37,657 nt of DNA from Phycisphaera sp. (GTDB lineage: Bacteria; Planctomycetota; Phycisphaerae; Phycisphaerales; Phycisphaeraceae), in NCBI GenBank assembly GCA_016125215.1, contig WGMF01000030.1, forward strand, positions 1 through 37,657. Direction: 5' to 3'. Below the pieces are notes generated by a model. It searched no databases. It saw only the letters and a list, made by a program, of their open reading frames with translations, and was not told the origin of the DNA. Positions 8,676 through 16,739 of this stretch are shown here, in pieces. Every line of letters starts with the position of its first letter. The stretch's first letter is position 1. The translations under genes and the position numbers were made by a program.

Positions 8676-8714
8676 GGGAGACCTTGGGGAGAAAAGTGTG
8701 TCGGTCGGAGTGGG

Positions 8715-9026
8715 TTAGCCCAGGTGCCTGCGGATGCATCGGATGACGCTGCCGGCGTGGGGGTTGGTGACGTGGTAGTAGACCTCGCGTCCCTTGCGCA
8801 GGGAAGCGAGCAGGTTTCTGGACTTCATGAGATTCAGGTGCCCGCTGACCGCGGCGTGGGGCAGGCGCATTTTGAGCGCGAGCTGGCCGACGGTGAGCCT
8901 GCGAGCCAGGAGCAGTTCGACGATGCGCAGCCGATGCGGGTGGGCGATGACCCTGAGGACGCCGGCGGCGTGTTCGAGCGCCTCGTGGGGCAGGGCCGTG
9001 CGCGTCGGGCGTGTGGTGTGTTGCAT
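8715..9026 (-). CDS. ArsR/SmtB-family transcriptional regulator
   Basis: A 103-residue winged helix-turn-helix protein. ALEHAAGVLRVIAHPHRLRIVELLL is the usual N-terminal helix region, LTVGQLALKMRLPHAAVSGHLNLMKSRNLL the recognition helix-turn-helix, and RKGREVYYHV the wing. It lacks the metal-binding ELCVCD motif of ArsR/SmtB and has a single Cys near residue 96 (VIRCIRR), so it is not an obvious metal sensor. As first gene of an operon with CoA-disulfide reductase it probably senses thiol or sulfide stress (inference). A GATAT-N6-ATATC inverted repeat just before its start is a likely autoregulatory operator. Confidence 0.88.
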   Translation of the reverse strand: MQHTTRPTRTALPHEALEHAAGVLRVIAHPHRLRIVELLLARRLTVGQLALKMRLPHAAVSGHLNLMKSRNLLASLRKGREVYYHVTNPHAGSVIRCIRRHLG

Positions 9027-9034
9027 CAGATTAA

Positions 9035-9050
9035 GATATCAAAATATATC
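9035..9050 (-). promoter_or_regulatory. probable ArsR operator overlapping the promoter
   Basis: GATAT and ATATC half-sites separated by six bases form an inverted repeat eight bases upstream of the regulator's ATG, in an AT-rich island. On the minus strand TTGTTT, a 16-base spacer and TATCTT form a plausible promoter whose -10 region overlaps the repeat. Symmetric AT-rich sites of this kind are typical of ArsR repressors. The binding itself is inferred. Confidence 0.5.
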
Positions 9051-9289
9051 GATAAAACAATCCATTACGCGCCGCGGGTTGGGCGGTTGTTTTCCGCTGC
9101 GCACAAACCCATGTCTCGCACACTCTTCCATCTCTTGGCAATAACACCGGGTCGGGGGCGTTACATTACAGGTATCGGATCGCCCGGACGCCGATGTCGG
9201 TGTCCGTCCGTGCGGCTGCGACGGGTTGTTACCCGTTGGGCCTGATGGGCTTATCCACGTTTCAACTCCCCCCACGTTGAAGGATGCTG

Positions 9290-11413
9290 ATGATGAAGCT
9301 TCGAATGTATTGGGTTCACTCCGTGTGTGCGGTGGCGCTGGCGGCCGCCTGGAATCTCTGTCCCGCTCTGCCCGTCATGGCGGCGCAGGCCGACAGCGTG
9401 GCCTCAACTCACGGCACGGGCGACCGGTACGCCCAGATGCTTTCGCAGCTCAAAGCCGAGATCGAACGAGCCCTTCCGAAGGTGGATGCGCAGAAGATCG
9501 CCGCTTACGACCAGGCGCGCAAGGCGGAGGAAGCCGCTGAGAAGCGCGTGGAGCAGGCACAGTCTGCGTTTGGTGAGATCAACAAGGCCCGTGGCCTGAT
9601 CGGTCACGCCAACTGGTGGATCGGCGATGCGAAGAAGAACGTTGCCAAGGCGCAGGACGCCCTGAAGAAGGCCAAGACCGACGCCGAGCGCCAGGCGGCA
9701 AAGAAGACGATCGATGAACAGACCCAGCGCATGCACGACGGTGAAGAGGCGCTCAAGGAGCGTCAGGCTGCGCTGGATAAGGCTGAAAAAAACGAACCCA
9801 AACTCACCGGGGAACTCAACGCAGCCAAAGACGCCCTGGCCAAGGCCAAGGCCAGCACGCTCTCGGCGTTTGATGCGCTGGGCCTCAACGCGTTCCTGGC
9901 CGGCGACAGCCTCGATACCAAACTCATCAAGTTCGAGGTGCTCTTCGGCGGCACGCCTCAGGGCTTTTCCGAGTTTGCTCAGCAGGGTGAAGCGCAGCGG
10001 CAACTGATCGAAAAGCTCCTGAGTGACAACGACCTGATGAAACAGATGGTCATGGCCGACGGCCCGACGGGGGGGAACTACGGCAAGGCGATGGAGATTT
10101 ATACCGCGATCCAGCACGCCAGCCCCAAGGCGGGCGAGGGTGTGCTGCAGCGCCTGGCGCTGGCCATTGCCCTCGAACACGCCCAGCCCATCAAGCAGGG
10201 CAATGCGAAGAATGACGTCGACGCACCTGCCATCATCGACCCCGTCAAGCGATACCTCGCATACGAAAAAGCTTATCTCAACAGCGAACTGGACCCGGCG
10301 TTCAAGGACCTGAGCACGTGGGACCTGCGCTTCGTCGTGGACGGAGACGAGCCGGACGAAACCCTGGCGTGGGGCCGAGAGATGCTCCGCAACTACCGCC
10401 CCGACCACATCACCAACAATGATTACAAGTGGCGGTACGTCGGCTCGGTGGCCAGCGAGATCCGTTACGGCTCGGATGACAACAAATACGATCAGCCCGA
10501 TCTGCAGAACTACCAGAACATCCTCAAGAACGGCGGGGTCTGCGGTCGGAGGGCGTTCTTCGGCCGATTCATCCTCCGTGCCTTCGGCATCCCGACCACG
10601 GCCCGTCCGCAATCCGGCCACGCGGCGCTGGTCCACTGGACACCCGATGGGTGGGTGGTGAACCTCGGGGCCGGCTGGGGCAGCGGTTGGACCAAGACCC
10701 GTTACAAAGACGACCTGGACTTCCTTGCCACGACGCAGGCCCGTGCGGACATGGCTGCCTACATCCAGGTCAAGCGTGCCCAGTGGATCGGCGATGTCAA
10801 GGGCGAAAAGCCCGTCTTTGGCTTCAACGAAAAAGCCCAGCCGGGTTTCTGGTACGGCGTGTCACTCTCGAAGCAACGCGAGATCATCCAGCACACCAAG
10901 ACCCTTGCCGCCGCCGGTGAGGAGCTTGGCGAATCGAACTCTTCGGACATCGGCGCAGCCGGGAGCGACCAAACCATCTCCGAAGCCGACCGCAAGATCA
11001 CCGTGGACAGCCACGGCGTCATCACCATCCCCGCCGCCGCGTGCAGCGATCCCGTCAAGAGCACGGGCAAGATCATCTTCATGCCCAGCGACGCGGGGGG
11101 CATGCAACTGCACTACAGCCGAAACGGCGGCGGGTCGTTTGAATACACCCTCGACGCACCGGCCGCGGGCAGGTACGCGCTGGTGGCCAAGGTCGTCACC
11201 CCGAGCTGGCAGCAGCACCTGATGCTCACCGTCAACGGCGCGAACCCGCCGATCGACATCGAGCTGCCCTTCACGGTCGGCATGTGGGGCCAGACCCAGC
11301 CCGCGGTGGTCGAGCTGGTCAAAGGCAAGAATGTCCTGAGCTTCACACGCAGGTCGGACGGCCAGGCCAAGGGGTTCAGCATCAGCCACTTCACGCTCAC
11401 GCCGGTGAAGTAA
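9290..11413 (+). CDS. exported coiled-coil protein with transglutaminase-like domain
   Basis: GAAGG at 9279-9283 is best spaced for the ATG at 9290 (MMKLRMYW); an ATG at 9284 touches that site. The product has about 707 residues. An N-terminal signal peptide ending near VMAAQA is followed by a long Lys/Glu/Ala-rich coiled coil (about 45-190). A central domain carries GGVCGRRAFFGRFILRAFGIPTTA and SGHAALVHW, giving Cys418 and His444 as a transglutaminase/papain-like pair, with an Asp at DGW as a possible third residue. The last ~120 residues look like a carbohydrate-binding-type beta domain. It probably acts outside the cytoplasmic membrane, as peptidase or crosslinker. Substrate unknown. Confidence 0.8.
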   Translation: MMKLRMYWVHSVCAVALAAAWNLCPALPVMAAQADSVASTHGTGDRYAQMLSQLKAEIERALPKVDAQKIAAYDQARKAEEAAEKRVEQAQSAFGEINKARGLIGHANWWIGDAKKNVAKAQDALKKAKTDAERQAAKKTIDEQTQRMHDGEEALKERQAALDKAEKNEPKLTGELNAAKDALAKAKASTLSAFDALGLNAFLAGDSLDTKLIKFEVLFGGTPQGFSEFAQQGEAQRQLIEKLLSDNDLMKQMVMADGPTGGNYGKAMEIYTAIQHASPKAGEGVLQRLALAIALEHAQPIKQGNAKNDVDAPAIIDPVKRYLAYEKAYLNSELDPAFKDLSTWDLRFVVDGDEPDETLAWGREMLRNYRPDHITNNDYKWRYVGSVASEIRYGSDDNKYDQPDLQNYQNILKNGGVCGRRAFFGRFILRAFGIPTTARPQSGHAALVHWTPDGWVVNLGAGWGSGWTKTRYKDDLDFLATTQARADMAAYIQVKRAQWIGDVKGEKPVFGFNEKAQPGFWYGVSLSKQREIIQHTKTLAAAGEELGESNSSDIGAAGSDQTISEADRKITVDSHGVITIPAAACSDPVKSTGKIIFMPSDAGGMQLHYSRNGGGSFEYTLDAPAAGRYALVAKVVTPSWQQHLMLTVNGANPPIDIELPFTVGMWGQTQPAVVELVKGKNVLSFTRRSDGQAKGFSISHFTLTPVK

Positions 11414-11448
11414 CCCGAAAAGGCTTCAAGTCATCCACGATCAACGCC

Positions 11449-11479
11449 CCGGCTTGTGCGACCCACAAGCCGGTTTTTT
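11449..11479 (+). terminator. rho-independent terminator
   Basis: CCGGCTTGTG (11449-11458) pairs perfectly with CACAAGCCGG (11464-11473) around a five-base loop and is followed by TTTTTT. It ends the transglutaminase-like gene. On the minus strand there is no comparable T run, so it mainly serves the plus strand. Confidence 0.92.
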
Positions 11480-11507
11480 ATTGGTGTGCATCGTGTGCTG
11501 GTGGCTT

Positions 11508-11762
11508 TCAGTCCGGGCGAGTGTTTCGGCTCTGCAGGTCGCACCACGCCTTGTTGGGGTCGTAGACGAACTTGAGCTTGCGCTCGTTGAACGCCTTGCC
11601 CCAGTCGTCCCAGTCGAGCAGCTCCAATTCCTCGGGTTCGCCGAAGGGTGAGCCGCCGATGCGGATGCGGTCGGGCTGACCGGGCAGACAGCCGGGCCAG
11701 TAGCCGTTGGCTTCGCACCACATGCGGACCTGATCGACATTCGTGGTTTCATAGACAGTCAT
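11508..11762 (-). CDS. small uncharacterised protein
   Basis: From the Met at 11762 (MTVYETTNV) the product has 84 residues; the frame is open further upstream, but that extension looks non-coding. It is soluble, acidic and rich in Trp and Cys (MWCEANGYWPGC, LDWDDWG), with no signal peptide. It lies between a terminator and a divergent sugar-isomerase gene. I do not recognise the family. Confidence 0.6.
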   Translation of the reverse strand: MTVYETTNVDQVRMWCEANGYWPGCLPGQPDRIRIGGSPFGEPEELELLDWDDWGKAFNERKLKFVYDPNKAWCDLQSRNTRPD

Positions 11763-11892
11763 GCGCAGCGTCCGTGTGTGGGGGGTGTGACCGAGTGACG
11801 TATTCTGCACACATCCGCCCCACTCGGCAAGGCGTCGCACGTTCGATAAACTCGTTTGACTTGGCAAACCCCCATCGGGAAAGGTCGCGCAG

Positions 11893-12729
11893 GTGATTAA
11901 GAGCATCAGCTACTGGTCGGTCAAAGGCGGCGAGTCCTGCCCGATCCCAGACGCGATCGCGCAAGCCAAAAACGCGGGCTTTGCGGGGATCGAACTGTGC
12001 ATCGGCAAGTCGGCGGTCATCACACCGACCACTTCACAGGCCGACTGCGAGGCCATCCGAAAACAGAACGACGCCGCCGGTCTCGTGGTCCAAACGCTTG
12101 CCAGCGGAATGAGCTGGGGCCTCAACCCCGTGAGCGACGACGGGGCGATCCGTCAACAGGCCATCGAGGCCCACGCCGCCGCGCTGCAGCGCGCCGCGTG
12201 GCTGGGGTGCAAGGCCCTTCTCTTCGTGCCCGGTGTGGTCAAAAGCCCGATCGCCAAAGACGTGGTCCGTTACGACCACGCGCTGGCCCGTGCCGCCGAA
12301 GCCGTCCACCGCCTGCTCGAAACCGCGGATCGCGTCGGCGTCGACCTGTGCATCGAAAACGTCTGGAACGGCTTTCTCTACTCGCCCGTCGAGTTGGCGC
12401 ACTTCATCGACCAGTTCAAGAGCAAGCACGTCGGCGTCTACTTCGACGTGGGCAACGGCCTGGGCGTCCACCAGCACCCGCCGCACACCATCGAAATCCT
12501 CGCTCATCGCATCAAGCGAGTCCACATCAAGGACTTTCAGCTCGTCTTCAACACCCCCGGGTCGTTTTCGTTCTGCGATCTTCTTGCCGGCCAGGTCCCC
12601 TGGCCCGAGGTGATGTCCGCCCTGCGCGCGATCGGTTACGACTCGACAATCGTCGCCGAGATGATGCCCCACGACCCGGCCCTCCTCGCCCGCACAAGCG
12701 CCGCGATGGACCACATCCTCGCCATGTAA
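11893..12729 (+). CDS. sugar phosphate isomerase/epimerase-type TIM-barrel protein
   Basis: GTG start with AAAGG about ten bases upstream; 278 residues. It belongs to the xylose-isomerase-like TIM-barrel superfamily. Candidate metal ligands are Glu155 in CIENVWNG, Asp185 in YFDVGNG, His211 in VHIKD and Glu256 in VAEMMP, which is the usual Glu-Asp-His-Glu set of sugar and polyol isomerases and epimerases. Such proteins interconvert keto- and aldo-sugars or epimerise them in the cytoplasm. The next gene on the same strand encodes a Gfo/Idh/MocA dehydrogenase, a common partner in inositol and uncommon-sugar catabolism. A repeat element sits between the two genes. Confidence 0.88.
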   Translation: MIKSISYWSVKGGESCPIPDAIAQAKNAGFAGIELCIGKSAVITPTTSQADCEAIRKQNDAAGLVVQTLASGMSWGLNPVSDDGAIRQQAIEAHAAALQRAAWLGCKALLFVPGVVKSPIAKDVVRYDHALARAAEAVHRLLETADRVGVDLCIENVWNGFLYSPVELAHFIDQFKSKHVGVYFDVGNGLGVHQHPPHTIEILAHRIKRVHIKDFQLVFNTPGSFSFCDLLAGQVPWPEVMSALRAIGYDSTIVAEMMPHDPALLARTSAAMDHILAM

Positions 12730-12795
12730 CGCAGACTTACAATGCCTATCCAGATGAACCACTCCGGCAACACAAGCAGTATCGGTGGCAGAGAA

Positions 12796-12912
12796 GTAAC
12801 CGCAGATTGCGCAGATTTCACAGATCAATACAGATTGATGTCAGGGAATATCAGCCTGAATTATGCCTCGAATCTGCGTCATCTGCGGAATCTGTGGTTT
12901 CTGTCTCGACGC
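12796..12912 (+). repeat. ATCTGCG palindromic element, copy A
   Basis: Begins GTAACCGCAGATTGCGCAG and ends GGTTTCTGTCTCGACGC. The left half (CGCAGATTGCGCAGATTTC) and right half (ATCTGCGTCATCTGCGGAATC) are complementary, so the RNA or single strand could form a long imperfect hairpin. Three further copies occur at 19177, 19983 (inverted) and 23358. It lies between the sugar-isomerase and Gfo/Idh genes. Confidence 0.92.
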
Positions 12913-12994
12913 TTACATATTTCCCTGTGCGTAGTTGTCTAAGGGTTGGTCATCATGTCAGGCGGTCTTACACTCTATTAGAGGAGCTCGAACC

Positions 12995-14020
12995 ATGACA
13001 CGAGTCGGCGTCATCGGACTGGGCATGATGGGCAGGACCCATCTGGATGTTTACACCAAGCTGCCCGACGTCCAAGTCGTCGCGCTGGCGGACATCGACG
13101 CCGAGCGGTTACACGGCAGGACCCAAGCCACCGGCAACATCGACGGCCAGGCCCGGGGCGGCGGCAACCTGGCGGACGCCAAAAAATACGACGAGGGCAA
13201 GAAACTCATCCGCGACAAAAACGTCGAGGTCGTCGACATCTGCCTCACCACGCCGATGCACCTGGCCTACGCCAGGGCCGCCATGCGGGCCGGCAAGCAC
13301 GTGCTCGTGGAAAAGCCGCTGGCTCGCACCTACCGCGACGCCAAAAAACTTGCCGACCTGACCGAACACTACCCAAGCCTCGCCATGCCCGCGCAGTGCA
13401 TGCGATTCTGGCCCGGATGGACCAACCTCAAACAAGCCATCACCGACCATCGCTACGGCAAGGTCCTCTCCGCAACATTCCGACGGCTCGGCGGCCACCC
13501 CGGCGGCGATTTCTACTCCAACGGCGAACTCTGTGGCGGGGCGATCCTCGACCTGCACATCCACGACACCGACTTCGTCAACTACTGCTTCGGTCTGCCC
13601 GATGCCGTCAGCTCTCACGGTTACACCACCGTCACAGGCGAACCCGACCACGTGGTGACCGCTTACCACTACAACGACAAGACCGGCCCATTGGTCGTTG
13701 CCGAGGGCGGCTGGTCGATGGCCAAAGGCTTTGGCTTCAAGATGCTCTTCACCGTCAACTTCGAGCACGCCACGCTCGACTTCGACCTTGCCCGACCCGA
13801 CAAACTCCTGCTCACCCAGCCCGGCCAGAAGACGCAGCCCGTCCCCCTCGACCCCGGCATGGGCTACGAATACGAGATCAAGTATTTCCTCGACTGCGTG
13901 CGACGCAACGAAGCACCCAAGACCGTCACCCTCCACGACGCGGCCATCGGCGTGGCCATCGTCGAAGCCGAACGCAAGAGCGTCCTGGCCGGCGGCAAGC
14001 GTGTGAAAGTGAAAATCTGA
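12995..14020 (+). CDS. Gfo/Idh/MocA-family oxidoreductase
   Basis: The ATG at 12995 (MTRVGVIG) has GAGGAG at ideal distance; an upstream in-frame start at 12935 would fall in non-coding DNA. The 341-residue protein has the NAD(P)-binding GLGMMGRTH motif at its N terminus and the family's EKP motif in HVLVEKPLA, whose Lys participates in catalysis. The C-terminal sheet domain includes GGGDFYSN-like and LDLHIHDTDFV segments, placing His in the substrate pocket. It oxidises or reduces a sugar or polyol in the cytoplasm. It follows the isomerase gene and probably acts in the same pathway. The exact sugar cannot be told. Confidence 0.92.
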   Translation: MTRVGVIGLGMMGRTHLDVYTKLPDVQVVALADIDAERLHGRTQATGNIDGQARGGGNLADAKKYDEGKKLIRDKNVEVVDICLTTPMHLAYARAAMRAGKHVLVEKPLARTYRDAKKLADLTEHYPSLAMPAQCMRFWPGWTNLKQAITDHRYGKVLSATFRRLGGHPGGDFYSNGELCGGAILDLHIHDTDFVNYCFGLPDAVSSHGYTTVTGEPDHVVTAYHYNDKTGPLVVAEGGWSMAKGFGFKMLFTVNFEHATLDFDLARPDKLLLTQPGQKTQPVPLDPGMGYEYEIKYFLDCVRRNEAPKTVTLHDAAIGVAIVEAERKSVLAGGKRVKVKI

Positions 14021-14041
14021 TTGGATCGGGTTGGGAGCAGG

Positions 14042-14584
14042 TCATTCGGTTTCCAACGGTTCGTCCTGGCCCAGGTGGCCCTCGACGCGCAGCAGGGTGG
14101 TCAACAGGGCTGCGAACTCCGGGGCGATCGGTCCGTCGCCCGGCTCAAAAACCACTCGGTAGTAGCTTTTGCCCTTCAGGTTGCTGCGGATGGCGATGTC
14201 CATGCTGCCGTCGGGGTGGTCCTTGAAGATGGGCAGGTTGTGTTTGACCACAATCTTCGTGGAATTCTCAACCGGCAGGTCTTTGACCTGTTTCAGCACG
14301 AGCTGTTCGAGCTCGGGCGTCATCACCGGTTGCTTGTCGGGATCACGCTCGGGATAGACGGCCACGCTGGGGTTGTCCATGCCCAGGTTTTTGAACGCCA
14401 CCGTGTCCACGCCGACGGTGTTCCCCCGAAAACGCAGGACCGTCACCGTCACTTTTTCCTGCTCCGAACCCTCGTTTGCTGTCGCGTAGGGATGGGCCAG
14501 GATCAGTGTCAGCATGGCTGTGAGCAACATCAGGCAGCGCGTGCGGGAAAAAATCCCTGACGGTTGGGGCGTTGAGATGTTCAT
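14042..14584 (-). CDS. exported protein of unknown function
   Basis: AAGGAG precedes the ATG. The 180-residue product starts with a basic N region, a hydrophobic core (CLMLLTAMLTLILA) and a likely signal-peptidase site near residue 36 (ATA-N). The mature part is about 145 residues of mixed strand and helix, with no Cys and no motif that I recognise. It is convergent with the Gfo/Idh gene, whose stop lies 21 bases away. Confidence 0.72.
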   Translation of the reverse strand: MNISTPQPSGIFSRTRCLMLLTAMLTLILAHPYATANEGSEQEKVTVTVLRFRGNTVGVDTVAFKNLGMDNPSVAVYPERDPDKQPVMTPELEQLVLKQVKDLPVENSTKIVVKHNLPIFKDHPDGSMDIAIRSNLKGKSYYRVVFEPGDGPIAPEFAALLTTLLRVEGHLGQDEPLETE

Positions 14585-14773
14585 GTTGCGACTCCTTGAA
14601 AGAGAGGGTTAGCCGTCGGAGAACAAGAGGACCACCGCTTCCGAAGGGTGTGACGGGACCCCGTGACCCATCCCCCGTGAACTCTGAGCCAATGGATCAG
14701 GCACCATCGAGAGGGCGGGGTGCGGTGACTCGGCCCACCTTACATGATTGACCGCGATTTGACCAGCATTTTT

Positions 14774-15787
14774 TTACCCCGCCTGGTGCATCTGCAGCAG
14801 GTTGTCGGGGCTTTCGGGTTGAAGGGTGCGGGCGCTGAGCAGGGTCGCCATGCAACAGGAGAGGGCCGCGGCGTCGTCGGCTTCCTGTGTGACGAGCGAG
14901 CCGGTGCTGGCGTGCTGGTCGATCAGGCGTCGCCAGTGGTGGGCAATCAGGTCTGCAAAAGATGACGAACTCTTCGCGGTGTCGGTCGTGCGTTCGTCGA
15001 GGAGCCTGCCCCCGTGGTCGTAGAGGGCGTAACCCAGGTCGTGGACACGCAGTTGGCCGGCTGATCCGGTGATGTTCAGGCCACGCGCGGTTCGGCCGGC
15101 CCGGTCGCTGACCTGGATGACGGCGGCACAGTTGTCGGGCATGCGTGCCAGGGCGCAGAGGTGCCCGGTGGCGTTACGCAGGGCTTCGGGGGGCGAGGCC
15201 TGCGGCCCGGTGAGCGTGGCGGTGATCGCGGTGGGGCCTTGCGTGAAGTGCAACACGATGCGCCAGGCTTCACTCAAGCGAGCGTAAAGCGAGCAGTCGC
15301 TGGACTGACCGAAGCCCGAGTAACCGATCGACTGGATATCGCCCAGCGCTTCCTTGGGGTCGGCCGCGGCCAGGTAGCCCGGGGCCTGCATGAAGTCGGG
15401 GACACGGACGATCCGACCGGTCACGGCGGCGTTGGCACCGGCGGACGCTTTGCCACGCAGCACGGCCAGTTCGTCGAACGTGCCGGCCAACGGTTCGGTG
15501 GTGAGGAGGATCGCCCCTTCACCGATGGCCATGCGCAGGTCCTCGCGGTCGGCGTTTTGCATCGTGAGCATCAGCACGAACGCGGCAGGATGATCGACGA
15601 GCATCTTGCGCAGGTCGTCGCTGTGCGGGCAGTCGAGTTTCTGGGCAAGCGTGGAAAGCTCGGCGGATCGCGGCCCGCCGACGGCCAGGGGGCGGACCGC
15701 ATGACCCATGAGTTCGATGACCTGCGTGGCCAGGCCGGCACGCGGCGCGTCGGTCCAGAGCGTGATTTCAGGGGCGTGTGTCGGCAT
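14774..15787 (-). CDS. degenerate Gfo/Idh-like protein
   Basis: I start at the Met at 15787 (MPTHAPEITLW); a Met at 15835 would add 16 residues overlapping the rnpB promoter side. The 337-residue protein follows the Gfo/Idh layout: an N-terminal Rossmann-like half, ILLTTEPLAGTFDELA where normal members have a V-x-x-E-K-P-L motif, then a C-terminal sheet domain with HDLGYALYDH. The glycine-rich nucleotide loop is not recognisable and the catalytic Lys of EKP is Glu. It is therefore probably not a working dehydrogenase and may be a binding or regulatory relative. It is divergent from rnpB. Confidence 0.65.
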   Translation of the reverse strand: MPTHAPEITLWTDAPRAGLATQVIELMGHAVRPLAVGGPRSAELSTLAQKLDCPHSDDLRKMLVDHPAAFVLMLTMQNADREDLRMAIGEGAILLTTEPLAGTFDELAVLRGKASAGANAAVTGRIVRVPDFMQAPGYLAAADPKEALGDIQSIGYSGFGQSSDCSLYARLSEAWRIVLHFTQGPTAITATLTGPQASPPEALRNATGHLCALARMPDNCAAVIQVSDRAGRTARGLNITGSAGQLRVHDLGYALYDHGGRLLDERTTDTAKSSSSFADLIAHHWRRLIDQHASTGSLVTQEADDAAALSCCMATLLSARTLQPESPDNLLQMHQAG

Positions 15788-15853
15788 GGTGATTGACCAA
15801 ATTACCATAAAGCCCGCGACGCCCCCCCGGATCATCGCCAGTCAGATGGTCGA

Positions 15854-15859
15854 TATAAT
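15854..15859 (+). promoter_or_regulatory. -10 element of the rnpB promoter
   Basis: A perfect TATAAT lies eight bases before the inferred RNase P RNA 5' end. No good -35 hexamer is visible at 16-18 bases upstream, so only the -10 element is called. Confidence 0.6.
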
Positions 15860-15866
15860 GCTTATG

Positions 15867-16311
15867 CGTGGTGTGACCGCGCGGCCGCCCCCGGAAGGTT
15901 CGCCCGAAGGGGGAGGAAAGTCCGAGCACGACAGGACACGGTGGTGGGTAACGCCCACCCCCCCCCGGAAGTTTTCCCCTTCGGCAAAAGACATAGGGGT
16001 CTACTTCCGGGGGGGAGGGATAGCGCCACAGAAAACATACCGCCCCGAGCTTGTCGAGGGGTAAGGGTGAAAAGGTGGTGTAAGAGACCACCGCCTGACT
16101 GGTGACAGTCAGGGCACGGCAAGCCCCACCGCGTGCAAGACCAAACAGCCCCCCCGCCCCCGGAAGTTCGCTTTCGGGGGCACACCTCGTCCGGGTGTCT
16201 GGGGGGCGGGTAGGTCGCTCGAGCCCTCTGGCAACAGGGGGCCTAGAGAAATGGTCGCCCCCGGAAGTCAAACACCGGGCAACAGAACTCGGCTTACAGG
16301 TCACACCCGCC
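15867..16311 (+). ncRNA. rnpB: RNase P RNA, bacterial type A
   Basis: The catalytic RNA of RNase P, which trims the 5' leader of tRNA precursors. GGTGTGACC near the 5' end pairs with GGTCACACC at 16299-16307 (helix P1). Conserved blocks are GAGGAAAGTCC (from 15913), TAAGGGTGAAAAG (from about 16062), GTGCAAGACCAAACAG (from about 16131), the GGTCGCTCGAGCCC segment and ACAGAACTCGGCTTAC (from about 16282). At about 445 bases it is longer than the E. coli RNA. The extra length is a 5'-side helix and a ~50-base hairpin after GGTAACGCC whose arms are CCCCCGGAAGT (15962-15972) and ACTTCCGGGGG (16003-16013). Five copies of the CCCCCGGAAG motif fall inside this RNA. Confidence 0.95.
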
Positions 16312-16320
16312 GAAAGATAA

Positions 16321-16357
16321 GGCCGTGCCGGTTAACCCGGCGCGGCCTTTCTCTTTT
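16321..16357 (+). terminator. terminator of rnpB
   Basis: GGCCG-TGCCGG and CCCGGC-GCGGCC form a GC-rich stem around TTAA, followed by TTTCTCTTTT. It starts ten bases after the RNase P RNA end. Confidence 0.85.
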
Positions 16358-16381
16358 CGATGAGGTGTTCAACGCATCAGC

Positions 16382-16469
16382 GAGCCGGCCCGTGCCGGGC
16401 CGGTCCGGGGCGACACGCCCCGGCTCGCTTGCATTGCATCCGGGGCGACACGCCCCGGCTCGCTTGCAT
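16382..16469. repeat. GC-rich hairpin cluster with two 31-bp direct copies
   Basis: A 31-base unit beginning TCCGGGGCGACACGCCCCGG and ending CTCGCTTGCAT occurs at 16404-16434 and 16439-16469. Each unit has a near-perfect palindrome, CCGGGGC-GACAC-GCCCCGG. A related palindrome (CCGGCCCG-TG-CCGGGCCGG) precedes them. No gene is present here. It resembles intergenic hairpin repeats that spread by duplication. Confidence 0.85.
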
Positions 16470-16492
16470 GGATATTGAATCTGTCCGCTTGG

Positions 16493-16663
16493 TTACTTCC
16501 GGCGTGGTTTGAGCAGGCTTGTGACCAGCGAAATGGCAAAGAGGATGATAAAGATGAAGAAGAGGATGCGTGCGATGTCGGTGGCGGCGGCGGAGATGTT
16601 GCCGAAACCGAACACGCCGGCCACGATGGCGACGATGAAGAAGATCAAAGCCCATTTGAGCAT
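16493..16663 (-). CDS. DUF1328-type small membrane protein
   Basis: A 56-residue protein beginning [20 protein letters not shown], with a second hydrophobic helix [15 protein letters not shown] and a basic end (KPRRK). The pattern MLxWAxxFLxxAxxAGxFGF-x-G-I-A is the DUF1328 (YtjA-like) family, common two-helix inner-membrane proteins often linked to envelope stress; the exact role is unknown. GGGAG lies nine bases before the ATG. The last codons CGG AAG TAA resemble the end of the FHA gene and the dispersed motif. Confidence 0.9.
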   Translation of the reverse strand: MLKWALIFFIVAIVAGVFGFGNISAAATDIARILFFIFIILFAISLVTSLLKPRRK

Positions 16664-16739
16664 GGCGAGCTCCCGTGTTGACCCGAACCACGCCTGTTCA
16701 TGCGTGGCTGTGATTTTTCACTCACTCATCACGCGCTTG

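Noticed and set aside
9404-10636. 410-codon minus-strand frame opposite the transglutaminase-like gene
   Set aside because: Shadow frame; the plus-strand gene has a signal peptide, catalytic motif and terminator.
14585-14773. Possible small RNA such as SRP RNA between two minus-strand genes
   Set aside because: No conserved SRP loop or other RNA signature could be recognised in the 190 bases.
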